Below, in pieces: positions 6,712-15,661 of a stretch of 24,555 nucleotides of DNA; within the stretch, counting starts at the first letter, position 1; each line of letters opens with the position of its first letter. A program made the position numbers and the translations under genes. The notes beneath the pieces were generated by a model. The model saw nothing but the letters and a program-made list of their open reading frames with translations, searched no databases and was not told the origin of the DNA. The stretch covers positions 1-24,555 of the forward strand of contig NZ_JBFIII010000040.1 in the NCBI RefSeq assembly GCF_041601295.1, in the 5' to 3' direction. This DNA is from Immundisolibacter sp. GTDB taxonomy: Bacteria > Pseudomonadota > Gammaproteobacteria > Immundisolibacterales > Immundisolibacteraceae.

Positions 6712-8373
6712 ATGTTTTGTTACCAGTGCGAACAGACCACCCGCACCCGCAGGGGCGACGGTTGCGCCAACACCGTCGGCACCTGCGGCAAGGACGCCGT
6801 CACCGCCGACCTGCAGGACCTGCTGATCCACCTGGTCAAGGGCGTGTCGATGTACGCGCACCGGGCGGCGCAGCTGGGCGCCCGCGATCACGATGTGGAC
6901 GTGTTCGTGATCGAGAGCCTGTTCACCACGTTGACCAACGTCAATTTCGACCCGTCGCGGTTTGAAACGCTGATCGCCCAGGCCGCGGCAATGCGCGACC
7001 GCGCCAGGGCCTGTTACGAAGCGGCCTGTGCCAAGGCCGGCCGGACGCCGGAGCAACTCGCCGGCCCAGCTGCCTGCGACCCCGGCCAGGCCATGGATCA
7101 GTTACTGCAAAAGGCCAAGGCAGGCGCCATCACGGTCGGCCTGGACCGCGTCGGCGCCGATGTGGTCGGTCTTCGCGCGATGGTGCTGTACGGCGTCAAG
7201 GGCGCGGCGGCCTATTTCGAGCACGCCCATGTGCTGGATCAGGACGACCCAACCATCTATGCGGAATTCCACCGGCTGCTGGATTTTCTGGCCGGCAACC
7301 CGACCGGCGTGGACGACCTGCTCGCCCGTTCGCTTGAAGTCGGCGCCTTGAACTACCGCGTCATGCAGCAGCTCGACGCCGCCGCCACTAGCCGCTACGG
7401 CCACCCGGAACCGACTGAGGTGCGCACCACGCCGCGCGCCGGCAAGGCCATCCTGGTCAGCGGCCACGACCTGCGCTACCTGGAGCAGGTGCTCGAACAA
7501 AGCGCTGGGCTGGGCATCAACGTCTACACCCACGGCGAGCTGCTGCCGGCGCACGCCTACCCGGGCCTGAAACGCTTCCCGCACCTGGCCGGCAACTACG
7601 GCAGCGCCTGGCAGAACCAGCACACGGAGTTCGCCGATTTTCCGGGCGCCATCGTGATGACCTCGAATTGCCTGATCGAGCCGCAGCCGGCCTACCGGGC
7701 GCGCATCTTCACCAGCGGTCCGGTCGGCTGGCCGGACGTGCCGCACGTCGCAGGCGGCAATTTCCGCCCGGTGATTGATTCCGCGCTGGCGGCACCGGGT
7801 TTTGCGGCCGACGGCCCGCAGCGCGGCATCACGGTCGGCTTTGCCCGCAACGCCGTGCTGGGCGCCGCCGAGCAGGTGGTCGGCGCGGTCAAGTCCGGCG
7901 CGCTGAAGCATTTCTTCCTCATCGGCGGCTGCGACGGCGCCAAGCCGGGCCGCAACTACTACACCGAACTGGCCGAAAAAGTGCCGCAGGACTGCGCCAT
8001 CCTGACGCTGGGCTGCGCCAAGTTCCGCTTCAACGACCACGACTTTGGCAGCATCGGCGGCCTGCCGCGCCTGCTCGACGTTGGCCAGTGCAACGACAGC
8101 TACTCGGCGATCCAGATCGCGCTGGCGCTGGCCGATGCATTCGATTGCGGCGTCAACGACCTGCCGCTGTCGCTGGTGCTGTCGTGGCTGGAGCAAAAGG
8201 CGGTCGCCGTGCTGCTGACGCTGCTGCACCTTGGCGTGCGCAACATCCGCCTGGGGCCTAGCATGCCGGCCTTTCTCAGCCCGGCCGTGGTTCAGGTGCT
8301 GGTGGATACCTTCGGCCTGACGCCCATCGGCGAGCCGCAGGCGGACCTTGAGGCCATGCTGACCGCGGCTTGA
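6712..8373 (+). CDS. hcp: Hydroxylamine reductase / hybrid cluster protein (Hcp)
   Basis: 553 residues. Hcp carries an Fe-S cluster and a hybrid Fe-S-O cluster and removes NO (NO reductase and protein S-nitrosylase activities are reported for E. coli Hcp; hydroxylamine reduction is the older assignment). The N-terminal cysteines are C3, C6, C18 and C25, spaced C-x2-C-x11-C-x6-C, the class II pattern of facultative organisms. Hybrid-cluster regions follow: MTSNCLIEP, FLIGGCDGAKPGRNYY, LTLGCAKFRFN and LDVGQCNDSYSA. ATG 6712 begins MFCYQCEQT as in the family and has AGGAGG five bases upstream; an in-frame extension to 6625 would run through the NsrR site. The partner reductase gene hcr is not adjacent. 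Confidence 0.96.
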   Translation: MFCYQCEQTTRTRRGDGCANTVGTCGKDAVTADLQDLLIHLVKGVSMYAHRAAQLGARDHDVDVFVIESLFTTLTNVNFDPSRFETLIAQAAAMRDRARACYEAACAKAGRTPEQLAGPAACDPGQAMDQLLQKAKAGAITVGLDRVGADVVGLRAMVLYGVKGAAAYFEHAHVLDQDDPTIYAEFHRLLDFLAGNPTGVDDLLARSLEVGALNYRVMQQLDAAATSRYGHPEPTEVRTTPRAGKAILVSGHDLRYLEQVLEQSAGLGINVYTHGELLPAHAYPGLKRFPHLAGNYGSAWQNQHTEFADFPGAIVMTSNCLIEPQPAYRARIFTSGPVGWPDVPHVAGGNFRPVIDSALAAPGFAADGPQRGITVGFARNAVLGAAEQVVGAVKSGALKHFFLIGGCDGAKPGRNYYTELAEKVPQDCAILTLGCAKFRFNDHDFGSIGGLPRLLDVGQCNDSYSAIQIALALADAFDCGVNDLPLSLVLSWLEQKAVAVLLTLLHLGVRNIRLGPSMPAFLSPAVVQVLVDTFGLTPIGEPQADLEAMLTAA

Positions 8374-8382
8374 TCAACCCGA

Positions 8383-8409
8383 CCGGCGCCGGGCACGATC
8401 CGGCGCCGG
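8383..8409. terminator. Strong GC hairpin between hcp and the M16 protease
   Basis: CCGGCGCCGG occurs at 8383-8392 and again at 8400-8409 around a 7-base spacer. Because the 10-mer is its own reverse complement, the two copies form a perfect stem. It lies 10 bases past the hcp stop. No U tract follows, so it may be an mRNA 3' stabiliser or a weak terminator. Confidence 0.5.
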
Positions 8410-8428
8410 CTGTCGAAGGTCTGGCCGC

Positions 8429-8437
8429 TGCTAAACT
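8429..8437 (+). promoter_or_regulatory. Extended -10 promoter for the M16 protease
   Basis: TGCTAAACT matches the extended -10 form TGnTAnnnT. No clear -35 is present. The start would be near 8444, about 34 bases before ATG 8478. Confidence 0.4.
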
Positions 8438-8477
8438 GACTGCCGTTCACATCTCCCCCCAAAGCAACGGCAACGGC

Positions 8478-11393
8478 ATGACCCATCCCGCTTTCGAACT
8501 CGTGCGCAACGAGCATGTTTCAGCGCTCAACCTCACTGTTGAGGAGTACCGTCACCGCATCACCGGCGCGCGGCACATCCACCTGGCCGCCGCCGACGAC
8601 AACAACGCCTTCCTGGTGGCCTTTCTGACCGTGCCGCAGGACTCGACCGGCGTTGCCCACATCCTGGAACACACTGCCCTGTGCGGCAGCCGGCATTACC
8701 CGGTGCGTGATCCGTTCTTCCTGATGCTGCGCCGCTCGCTGAACACCTTCATGAACGCCATGACGGCCAGCGACTGGACCGCTTACCCGTTTGCCAGCCA
8801 GAACCGCAAGGACTTCTTCAACCTGCTGGACGTGTACCTGGACGCGGCGTTCTTCCCGACGCTCGATCCGCTCGATTTTGCCCAGGAAGGCCACCGCCTG
8901 GAATTTGCCGAGGCCGAGAATCCGGACTCGGAACTCACCTTCAAGGGCGTGGTGTTCAACGAAATGAAAGGCGCCATGAGCGCGCCGATATCGGCACTGT
9001 GGCAGGCGCTGGCACGCGAGATCTACCCGACCACCACCTACCACCACAACTCCGGCGGCGACCCGCAGCACATTCCCGATCTGAGCTATGAACAACTGAA
9101 AGCTTTCCACGCCCGCCATTACCACCCCAGCAACGCGACGTTTTTCACCTACGGCGACATCCCGGCCGCCGACCAGCAGGCGATCATGGAGGACCGCGCG
9201 CTGCGGCATTTTCAGCGCCTGGACATCGACCTGCGCGTGCCGCCGGAACAGCGCTACGCCGCCCCGCGGGTGGTGGAAGAAACCTACGCCGCCGAGGACG
9301 GCGACACCGCGCGCAAGACCCACATCGTGCTCGGCTGGCTGCTGGGCGACATGACTGACCTGGACCAGGTGCTGCGCCTTAACCTGCTCTCAAGGCTGCT
9401 GCTGGACAATTCGTCCTCGCCGCTGATGCACGCGCTCGAAACCACCGAGCTTGGTAGCGCGCCCTCACCCCTGTGTGGCCTGGATGATTCGGCGCGCGAG
9501 TTGCTGTTCGCGGCCGGCGTGGAAGGTTCGGAGCCCGAACACGCCGCGGCGGTCGAAAAACTGATCCTCGAGGTGCTGGCCGAGGTGGCCGAAACCGGCG
9601 TGCCGGCCGAGCAGGTCGAGGCCATGCTGCACCAGATCGAGCTTGGCCGGCGCGAGATCGGCGGTGATCGCTACCCCTATGGCCTGCAACTGATCATGAA
9701 CGCTCTGCCGCAGGCTGTGCACCACGGCGATCCGGTGCAGGCGCTGGCCATCGATGCCGCACTGGAGCGCCTGCGCACCGCCGCTGCCGAGCCCGGCTTC
9801 GTGCAGGGCGAGGTGCGCCGCTGGTTACTGGACAACCCCCATCGCGTGCGTCTGACCATGAAACCCGACGCCACCCAGGCCGAGCGGGAGCACGCCGAGG
9901 AACAATCGCGCCTGGCCGCCCTGCGCGCCGACCTGGATGCGACGCAAAGCGCACGCATCGTGGCTCAGGCCAAGGCTCTGGTCGATCGCCAGGCGCAACA
10001 CGACGACCCGGACATCCTGCCGCGGGTCACGCGAGCCGACGTCGCGCCGACCCTCAAGATTCCCCCGGTGGTACACGAACCGGTCGCCGGCCTGCCGGCC
10101 AGCTGGTACGACCAGCCGACCAACGGTCTGGTTTACCAACAGATCGTGATTGATCTGCCGGCGCTGGACGACGATGCCCTGCAACTTCTGCCGCTACTGG
10201 CCGAGACGATAAGCGACGTCGGTGCAGGCGGCCGCGACTATACGCAAACCCAGGCCCTGCACGCGGCGCTTACCGGCGGCATCAGCGCCAGCGCCAGCGT
10301 GGGTGCGCTGGCGGGGAATGCGCAGACCAGCCGTGGCCTGTTCGTGGTGTCTGGCAAAGCGTTGGTGCGAAACCACGGCGCGCTGTCCAAGCTGCTGCAC
10401 GAGACCCTGCACACGGCGCGTTTTGACGAACTCGACCGCCTGCGCGAGCTGGTCGCCCAGATCCGCATGAGCGACGAGAACTCCGTCACCGGCAACGGTC
10501 ATTCGCTGGCCATGGCCGCGGCCAGCGCCACCATGAGTCCGGTGGCGCGCCTCGCACACCAGTGGTCGGGCCTGGCTGCTATCAAGGCTATCAAGGCGCT
10601 GGACGACAGCCTGAACGACCCGGCCGCGCTCAAGGGGCTGGCGGATCGGCTGGCACAGCTGCGTCAAAGCATCGCCGCGGCGCCGCTGCAGTTCCTGATG
10701 GTGGCCGAGGACGAACAACAACCGGATATCGCCTTGCGCCTGGCGCAGGTATGGCTGGATACCGGCGCGCAACCAAGTGACAACGCCCGAACACTGGCGC
10801 TACCGCCCGTCAATGGCCGGATAGCCCAGGCCTGGACGACCAACACGCAGGTCAATTTTTGCGCCCGTGCTTACCCGGCTGTGGCCTGGAGTCACCCGGA
10901 CGCTCCGGCGTTGTCGGTGCTGGGCGGGTACCTGCGTAATGGCTTCCTGCACACGGCTATTCGCGAGAGAGGCGGCGCCTATGGCGGCGGCGCCGGCTTC
11001 GACGCCGACAGTGCGGCGTTCAGGTTTTACAGTTACCGGGACCCGCGCCTCGCGGACACGCTGAACGACTTCGGGCGCGCGCTGGAATGGCTGCACGGCG
11101 ACGAGCACCCACCGCAGGCAGTCGAGGAAGCCATCCTGGGTGTCATCGGCGGTATTGACCGGCCGGCGTCACCAGCCGGCGAGGCGCGCAAGGCCTTTCA
11201 TGCCGGCCTGTTCGGCCGCACCGCGCAGGCGCGTCAGTCCTATCGACAAACGGTGCTGGGCGTGACCCTGGACGACCTGCGCCGGGTAGCATCAACCTAC
11301 CTCAAGCCGCAGCTTGCCAACACGGCCGTCATCACCAGCCCGGCAACCCTGGAGCGGGCCGGCGACCTGGGTCTGACACCGGTCCGGCTGTAG
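8478..11393 (+). CDS. M16C zinc metalloprotease (presequence protease / PreP-like)
   Basis: 971 residues, the usual length of bacterial M16C (inverzincin) proteases, which degrade peptides inside a closed two-half chamber. The inverted zinc site HILEH is at 61-65 and the distal zinc ligand is E162 in FNEMKGAMSAP. A middle M16C-associated domain (about 460-710) follows, then a catalytically silent second M16 half containing ERGGAYGGGAGFD. ATG 8478 begins MTHPAFELVRNE as expected. There is no clear Shine-Dalgarno sequence. A longer in-frame TTG start at 8370 would read through the hairpin and promoter described above and is rejected. No secretion signal is evident, so a cytoplasmic role is likely; the bacterial substrates are unknown. 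Confidence 0.93.
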   Translation: MTHPAFELVRNEHVSALNLTVEEYRHRITGARHIHLAAADDNNAFLVAFLTVPQDSTGVAHILEHTALCGSRHYPVRDPFFLMLRRSLNTFMNAMTASDWTAYPFASQNRKDFFNLLDVYLDAAFFPTLDPLDFAQEGHRLEFAEAENPDSELTFKGVVFNEMKGAMSAPISALWQALAREIYPTTTYHHNSGGDPQHIPDLSYEQLKAFHARHYHPSNATFFTYGDIPAADQQAIMEDRALRHFQRLDIDLRVPPEQRYAAPRVVEETYAAEDGDTARKTHIVLGWLLGDMTDLDQVLRLNLLSRLLLDNSSSPLMHALETTELGSAPSPLCGLDDSARELLFAAGVEGSEPEHAAAVEKLILEVLAEVAETGVPAEQVEAMLHQIELGRREIGGDRYPYGLQLIMNALPQAVHHGDPVQALAIDAALERLRTAAAEPGFVQGEVRRWLLDNPHRVRLTMKPDATQAEREHAEEQSRLAALRADLDATQSARIVAQAKALVDRQAQHDDPDILPRVTRADVAPTLKIPPVVHEPVAGLPASWYDQPTNGLVYQQIVIDLPALDDDALQLLPLLAETISDVGAGGRDYTQTQALHAALTGGISASASVGALAGNAQTSRGLFVVSGKALVRNHGALSKLLHETLHTARFDELDRLRELVAQIRMSDENSVTGNGHSLAMAAASATMSPVARLAHQWSGLAAIKAIKALDDSLNDPAALKGLADRLAQLRQSIAAAPLQFLMVAEDEQQPDIALRLAQVWLDTGAQPSDNARTLALPPVNGRIAQAWTTNTQVNFCARAYPAVAWSHPDAPALSVLGGYLRNGFLHTAIRERGGAYGGGAGFDADSAAFRFYSYRDPRLADTLNDFGRALEWLHGDEHPPQAVEEAILGVIGGIDRPASPAGEARKAFHAGLFGRTAQARQSYRQTVLGVTLDDLRRVASTYLKPQLANTAVITSPATLERAGDLGLTPVRL

Positions 11394-11427
11394 AGACCGA
11401 GCTGCCGACGGCAGACAGCGTCGACTG

Positions 11428-13359
11428 TCAGGCCTTGCTGTAGGGCCCGCGCCGTTTGCGCAGGGCCAGTGCGTAGTGCAGCGCCGCACCAATCACCAGC
11501 AGCGCCTGCGCGCCAAGGCTTTGCAGCGTGGGATAGATGCCCAGCAGGTCCACGCGCGGGAAAGCGATGCTGCTGATCGGCAACGTGCCGGCTTCCTGCA
11601 GGGCGACGATGCCCTTGCCGGCGAACACGATGGCCAGCAGATACATCAACAGGGCGCTGGCACCAAAGAACAGCCCCAGCGGCAGGCGCGTGCTCAGGCG
11701 CAGCAAACCCCAGCTGACCAGCGCCAGCACGACCGCGCCCGACAGGGCGCCGACCAGCACCATGCTCTGCCCGGCCGGGGTGGTCTGCAGCCACAACGCC
11801 TGGAAGAACAGGATGGTCTCGAACACCTCCCGGTACACCGCGATGAAGGCCAGGAACGCCAGCAGCCACAACGACCGACCGCCCATGGAGCCAAGGTGCT
11901 GATTGATATAGGCCTGCCAGCGATCAGCGTGTGACTTGTCGTGCAGCCAAAAGCCCATGTAGAACAGAATGCCTGCCGCCAGCAGGGCAATGAAGCCCTC
12001 GCTCAGTTCCCGCGTCGCGCCGCTGATGGTGACCACGTAGGCGGCCACCCCCCAGGTAACAACGCCGGCGGCGAGCGCTCCGGCCCAGCCGATGTGCAGG
12101 TAGCGATAGGCCTCGTGCCGGCCAGCCTTGCCCAGGAAGGCGAACATCGCAGCCAGTACCAGCACCGCCTCCAGCCCCTCGCGCAGCAGGATGAAAAACG
12201 CGCTGGCAAAGGCCAGCTTGGCATCCAGATTGCCGGCCGCGAGCGCGGCCTCGACCCGGTCCAGCGCCTTCACCAGGCCGGCATGTAACTGCTCGACGTC
12301 CGCCTGCGATCCGGTCGCCCGCAGCGGCTCGCGATACGCCATCATGCGCGCTTCCACTTCCAGCTTGAGCGCCGGGTCAACCGCTTGCAGGACTTGTTCC
12401 AACGGCTCGAAGCCATCCAGATAAGCCGCCAGGGCCGTGCGGTAAGCACCCGCCCTGTCGCCCGCGCGATACTGAGCCAGGCTTTCCTGGAGCAGTTGAC
12501 GGGTCAATGCCAGCGATTCGCCACGGCTGTCGCGCAGCGCCAGCGGCGTGCTGCGCAGATAGGCCAGCACGGCAAGCTGTGGCGATCCGCCGACCTGATC
12601 CGGCACCGCACCCGCCACCGCAAACAAATCCGCAAACTGGTCCTTGCAGCAACCGTCCTGCCAGGCGAGTTCGCCTGCCCGGCGCGTGGCGGCATCGTGG
12701 CGCAGGCTGCCTACATAGAAGGCCAGCGCCCAGCGCTCCTGCTCGGACAGGGAACCGAAACCGACCATGGCGGTTCCGGTCACGCCGTAGCTGATGGTGT
12801 TGTAGAGCATGGCCAGGCTCTGTGAGCCCTGCCTGATGGGATCGTGAAAATCACTGGGTGGCGGATCCAAGCCCTGCCCCGCCGGCCCATCGCCGTGGCC
12901 TTGCGCACCGTGACACGCTGCGCACTGCGCCGCATAGATCTGCGCACCGGCAACCAGGTCGGGCGCCCTTTGCGGCGCCAGACGCAACTCGTAAAGCTCG
13001 CCAATGCGCGCCTTCAGCTGCCCGGTCATACGGATCACGTCGGCGGCCGAAGCCTTGTCGTCCACCGCGGTGCGCAGCGCGTTTGCCTCCCTGGCAAGCT
13101 CTTCGCGGCCTGGCTTACTCGGCAGGCTGAGCACCAGCTGCGCAACGCTCGCGGTGAACTCCTGCATCTCCGCGTATTCGGCCGCGCTCGACACCTGGCC
13201 GTCGGCCACGGCGCCGCCATAGTCGACACCGATGTAATCCAGCAGATGCACCAGGCGGCCGGCGGTTTCATCCTGGGCCGGGACTCCTCGCACCGGCAAT
13301 GCCAGTAACATGCAGGCAAGCATCAAGCCGAAAAAACGTTGCATCGGGTCAAACCGCAT
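11428..13359 (-). CDS. Cytochrome c / FTR1 family iron permease
   Basis: 643 residues. After a signal peptide (about 6-29) comes a helical periplasmic region (30-130). Next is a c-type cytochrome domain with heme motif CAACH (146-150) and possible axial Met198 (GTAMVGF). A second helical linker (about 220-380) with an unusual GCCKD at 236-240 follows. Last is a seven-helix FTR1 iron permease with its two REGLE-type motifs, REGLE at 393-397 and REVFE at 510-514, which bind iron in the pore. The fused cytochrome probably handles electrons for Fe(II)/Fe(III) conversion at the membrane; this layout is an established annotated family. The start could be M1 at 13359 or M6 at 13344; neither has a Shine-Dalgarno site. 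The promoter carries a Fur box. It converges on the M16 protease with 34 bases between. Confidence 0.93.
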   Translation of the reverse strand: MRFDPMQRFFGLMLACMLLALPVRGVPAQDETAGRLVHLLDYIGVDYGGAVADGQVSSAAEYAEMQEFTASVAQLVLSLPSKPGREELAREANALRTAVDDKASAADVIRMTGQLKARIGELYELRLAPQRAPDLVAGAQIYAAQCAACHGAQGHGDGPAGQGLDPPPSDFHDPIRQGSQSLAMLYNTISYGVTGTAMVGFGSLSEQERWALAFYVGSLRHDAATRRAGELAWQDGCCKDQFADLFAVAGAVPDQVGGSPQLAVLAYLRSTPLALRDSRGESLALTRQLLQESLAQYRAGDRAGAYRTALAAYLDGFEPLEQVLQAVDPALKLEVEARMMAYREPLRATGSQADVEQLHAGLVKALDRVEAALAAGNLDAKLAFASAFFILLREGLEAVLVLAAMFAFLGKAGRHEAYRYLHIGWAGALAAGVVTWGVAAYVVTISGATRELSEGFIALLAAGILFYMGFWLHDKSHADRWQAYINQHLGSMGGRSLWLLAFLAFIAVYREVFETILFFQALWLQTTPAGQSMVLVGALSGAVVLALVSWGLLRLSTRLPLGLFFGASALLMYLLAIVFAGKGIVALQEAGTLPISSIAFPRVDLLGIYPTLQSLGAQALLVIGAALHYALALRKRRGPYSKA

Positions 13360-13399
13360 ATGTCTGGTAAATAAGAGGTTGGGTCAATCGGCCAGGCCA

Positions 13400-13430
13400 A
13401 TCATAAACGAGAATCATTCTTGATTGAAAT
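13400..13430 (-). promoter_or_regulatory. Fur-controlled promoter of the iron permease
   Basis: On the minus strand TATGAT (13405-13400) is a good -10, with a weak -35 (TTCAAT) 17 bases upstream; transcription would start near 13393. The spacer is covered by a Fur-box-like palindrome at 13406-13424, centred on 13415: AGAAT-C-ATTCT is perfect, and 7 of 9 positions pair overall. It closely resembles the common form AATGAGAATCATTCTCATT. Iron-loaded Fur bound there would block RNA polymerase. Confidence 0.72.
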
Positions 13431-13729
13431 GCGCGGCGCGGCCATCCCCTGCTTCGCAACAGGCCACCGGCGCCTCCCGTGCTTGAGCTAGTTGCTTGAA
13501 ACTCTAGCGCGAGCATTCCGGGCGAATGCTGTTTAAGGTCAAGAATCCAAAAGGCCTGGTGGAAACGGGCCTGGCCGACGTGACGACCGGGCAACCGGCA
13601 CTGCGCGGCCTGTTGTGCACGGCACGCTACCAGCCGCCGCCTGAATGGGCTCCCTTATACTTTCGATGCAGTCAGCTTGAGGGCCGCGACGAACCTGACA
13701 GCCCTGACCGCCGGCTGCTGTGAACGTGA
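13431..13729. other. Gene-poor interval upstream of the InaA-type gene
   Basis: The only open frame of note on the plus strand (13526-13723, 65 codons) has no recognisable similarity and no ribosome site. A possible -10, TATACT at 13656-13661, points toward the InaA-type gene, but no -35 accompanies it. Nothing else is evident. Confidence 0.45.
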
Positions 13730-13792
13730 GTGCATAGCCGCAAAACGCAATACACATACTTCGCAATCTCTGCAAAAGGACGACCTGTCGAC

Positions 13793-14593
13793 GTGACCCG
13801 AGCACCGCTTTTTCTCGCCCCGGCGGAATGGGAGCCGGTGTTCACCACAGTTGGACTGGGCGATTTTGCCGCCTGGTGGACGCTTGAGTTGAACGAGGTC
13901 GAAGCTGGCAACCAGCGACGCGGCGGCTGGAGTGCAGTCTGCCGCCATGAGCTGGCCCTGCCCGATGGCCGACAGGTCGGGCTCTACATCAAACGGCAGG
14001 AGGATCACGTTTATCGCTCCTGGCGGCATCCACTGCGCGGCCGACTGACCGCCGAGCGGGAGTTTCGCACCCTGCTGCAATGCCGAACCGTCGGCGCCGC
14101 CGCCGCCGAGCCTGTGCTGTATGCCGAGCACTACGCCAATGGCCGAAGGCGCGGCGTGCTGGTTACCCGTGAACTCGCCGGCTACCGCGCCCTGCAGGAT
14201 CTGATCCAGGACTGGCAACAACACGGCTGGCCGCCGCCCCCACAGCGCCGACGCCTGCTGCAAGCAATCGCGCTGGTGGTACGCGCCCTGCATGGCGCCC
14301 ACCTTGAGCACAACAGCCTGTACCCAAAACACGTCATGGTCCATGCCGCTTGGCTGGCCGGTGAGGATCCGGCCCAGCCAGCGCCCGTGGCGTTGATCGA
14401 CCTGGAAAAAAGCAAATGGCGCTGGCGGCGCGGCAGCTGTGCCCGCCGCGATCTGGACAGCCTGAGCCGGCGCAGTGCCGGCTGGTCGCGCGGCGACCGA
14501 CGGCGGTTCCTGGGTTACTACCTGGGGACCACGGGGCGCCTGGACGCGTCCGGACGCCGGCTGTGGCGCATGCTTGCCAAGCGCGGCGCGTGA
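13793..14593 (+). CDS. InaA-type lipopolysaccharide kinase family protein (Kdo/WaaP fold)
   Basis: 266 residues from GTG 13793, or 287 from GTG 13730; neither start has a well-placed Shine-Dalgarno site (AAGGA lies 12 bases before 13793). The sequence fits the Kdo/WaaP kinase-like family (InaA group): RGGWSAVCRHEL at about 43-54, a lysine in GLYIKRQED (K68) and AEREFR (87-92) as the ATP-binding lobe. The catalytic-loop equivalent is HNSLYPKH (173-180), and a metal-binding LIDLEKSK is at 201-208. Family members phosphorylate LPS core sugars or are of unknown function. The loop has Ser where active kinases have Asp, so activity is uncertain. It converges on ygfZ with 26 bases between. Confidence 0.8.
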   Translation: MTRAPLFLAPAEWEPVFTTVGLGDFAAWWTLELNEVEAGNQRRGGWSAVCRHELALPDGRQVGLYIKRQEDHVYRSWRHPLRGRLTAEREFRTLLQCRTVGAAAAEPVLYAEHYANGRRRGVLVTRELAGYRALQDLIQDWQQHGWPPPPQRRRLLQAIALVVRALHGAHLEHNSLYPKHVMVHAAWLAGEDPAQPAPVALIDLEKSKWRWRRGSCARRDLDSLSRRSAGWSRGDRRRFLGYYLGTTGRLDASGRRLWRMLAKRGA

Positions 14594-14619
14594 TTGGCCC
14601 GGAACTCCCTGCGCACAAT

Positions 14620-15609
14620 TCAGCTGTGAACCGCGGCCTCATCCTCCAGGGCATAGGGCAGTGTCAGCCGCTCCACCGGGCGCGCGCCGGCCAAGTGCAA
14701 GGCCGCTTCGATGGCATTTATCTGTAACACCGCCAGCGCTCGGTATCCGCCGTCGGCCGCCTGGGCGTCGACCACGGTGCCAACTTCGCGCTCATCCTGG
14801 TCGAGAACCGGCGTGCCCGGTGGTGGCGCGCTGCCCGCTGCCCGCAGGCGAAACATGCGCCGTGACGGCTTGCCCAGGTAATGCATGCGGGCAACGATTT
14901 CCTGTCCCGGATAACAGCCCTTTCGAAAACTGACGCCACCGACCCGCTCCAGATTCACCATCTGCGGCACGAAGGCTTCCAGCGTCGGTGCGTAAACAGT
15001 CGGGAGACCGGCATCGATATCGAGCAGCCGCCACATGGCGCCTGTCGCCGGGGCGGCGTCGATGACCAGCGCATCCCAGATCGCCTGCGCCTGACCCTGC
15101 GGCAGACACAGCGCAAACCGCGGCGTAGGCCCGGGCAGACGCAGCACCGTGACCGGGCCATGCTGCCCCAGCGTGTTTTCATCCTCTGGCGCGGGTAGCC
15201 CAACGCGGATCAGGCAATCATTGGCGCCGACCCCTGCCAGCCCGAGCAAGGCAAGGTCATCCCGCAATGTGAGCGTTACCTTGCTGCGCATGATAAACAT
15301 ACTCAAGCGCTTTAGAACGGCCTCGGCGGTGTCAGCCGCCAGCCAGGCCAAGCAGTCATCGCCAGCCCGCCACAACCGCAGCGCCCCATACAAACGCCCT
15401 TTGGCATTGCAGTAGCCCGCAAGCAGACTATGGTCTGGCGCCAGACCGACCAGGTCGTTGCTCAGTTGGCCATGCAGAAAATCCGTCGCATCCGCACCGC
15501 CAGCCTGGAGCACGGCAAGATGATCAAGTGGCATGAGCACGGCGCGACCGGCCAGCATTGGCAGGCCAACAGCAGCCGGTGCCAGAGCGGTACTGGGCAT
15601 CCACGCCAT
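14620..15609 (-). CDS. ygfZ: YgfZ, tetrahydrofolate-dependent Fe-S cluster maintenance protein
   Basis: 329 residues from ATG 15609. YgfZ, related to the glycine-cleavage T-protein fold, uses folate to help assemble or repair Fe-S clusters in certain enzymes. The signature K-G-C-Y-x-G-Q-E is complete (K230 to E237, with essential Cys232) and is followed by IVARMHYLGKPSRRMFRL. The N-terminal FLHGQLSNDL and GYCNAKGRLYGALRLW also fit. The open frame extends to 16023, but that part lies antisense to sdhE; ATG 15609 has GAGG nine bases upstream and gives the family length. It is divergent from sdhE, the arrangement seen in many gammaproteobacteria. Confidence 0.93.
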   Translation of the reverse strand: MAWMPSTALAPAAVGLPMLAGRAVLMPLDHLAVLQAGGADATDFLHGQLSNDLVGLAPDHSLLAGYCNAKGRLYGALRLWRAGDDCLAWLAADTAEAVLKRLSMFIMRSKVTLTLRDDLALLGLAGVGANDCLIRVGLPAPEDENTLGQHGPVTVLRLPGPTPRFALCLPQGQAQAIWDALVIDAAPATGAMWRLLDIDAGLPTVYAPTLEAFVPQMVNLERVGGVSFRKGCYPGQEIVARMHYLGKPSRRMFRLRAAGSAPPPGTPVLDQDEREVGTVVDAQAADGGYRALAVLQINAIEAALHLAGARPVERLTLPYALEDEAAVHS

Positions 15610-15661
15610 AGCGGGTATCCTCGGGGCCAGCACGGCCCAGGTGAAAACTGAAGCAAAACAA

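Noticed and set aside
8370..8477. TTG start for the M16 protease overlapping the hcp stop
   Set aside because: It would encode the hairpin and promoter region and has no family similarity; ATG 8478 begins the conserved sequence.
13526..13723. 65-codon plus-strand ORF upstream of the InaA-type gene
   Set aside because: No ribosome site, no recognisable domain, and it overlaps the likely promoter of the next gene.
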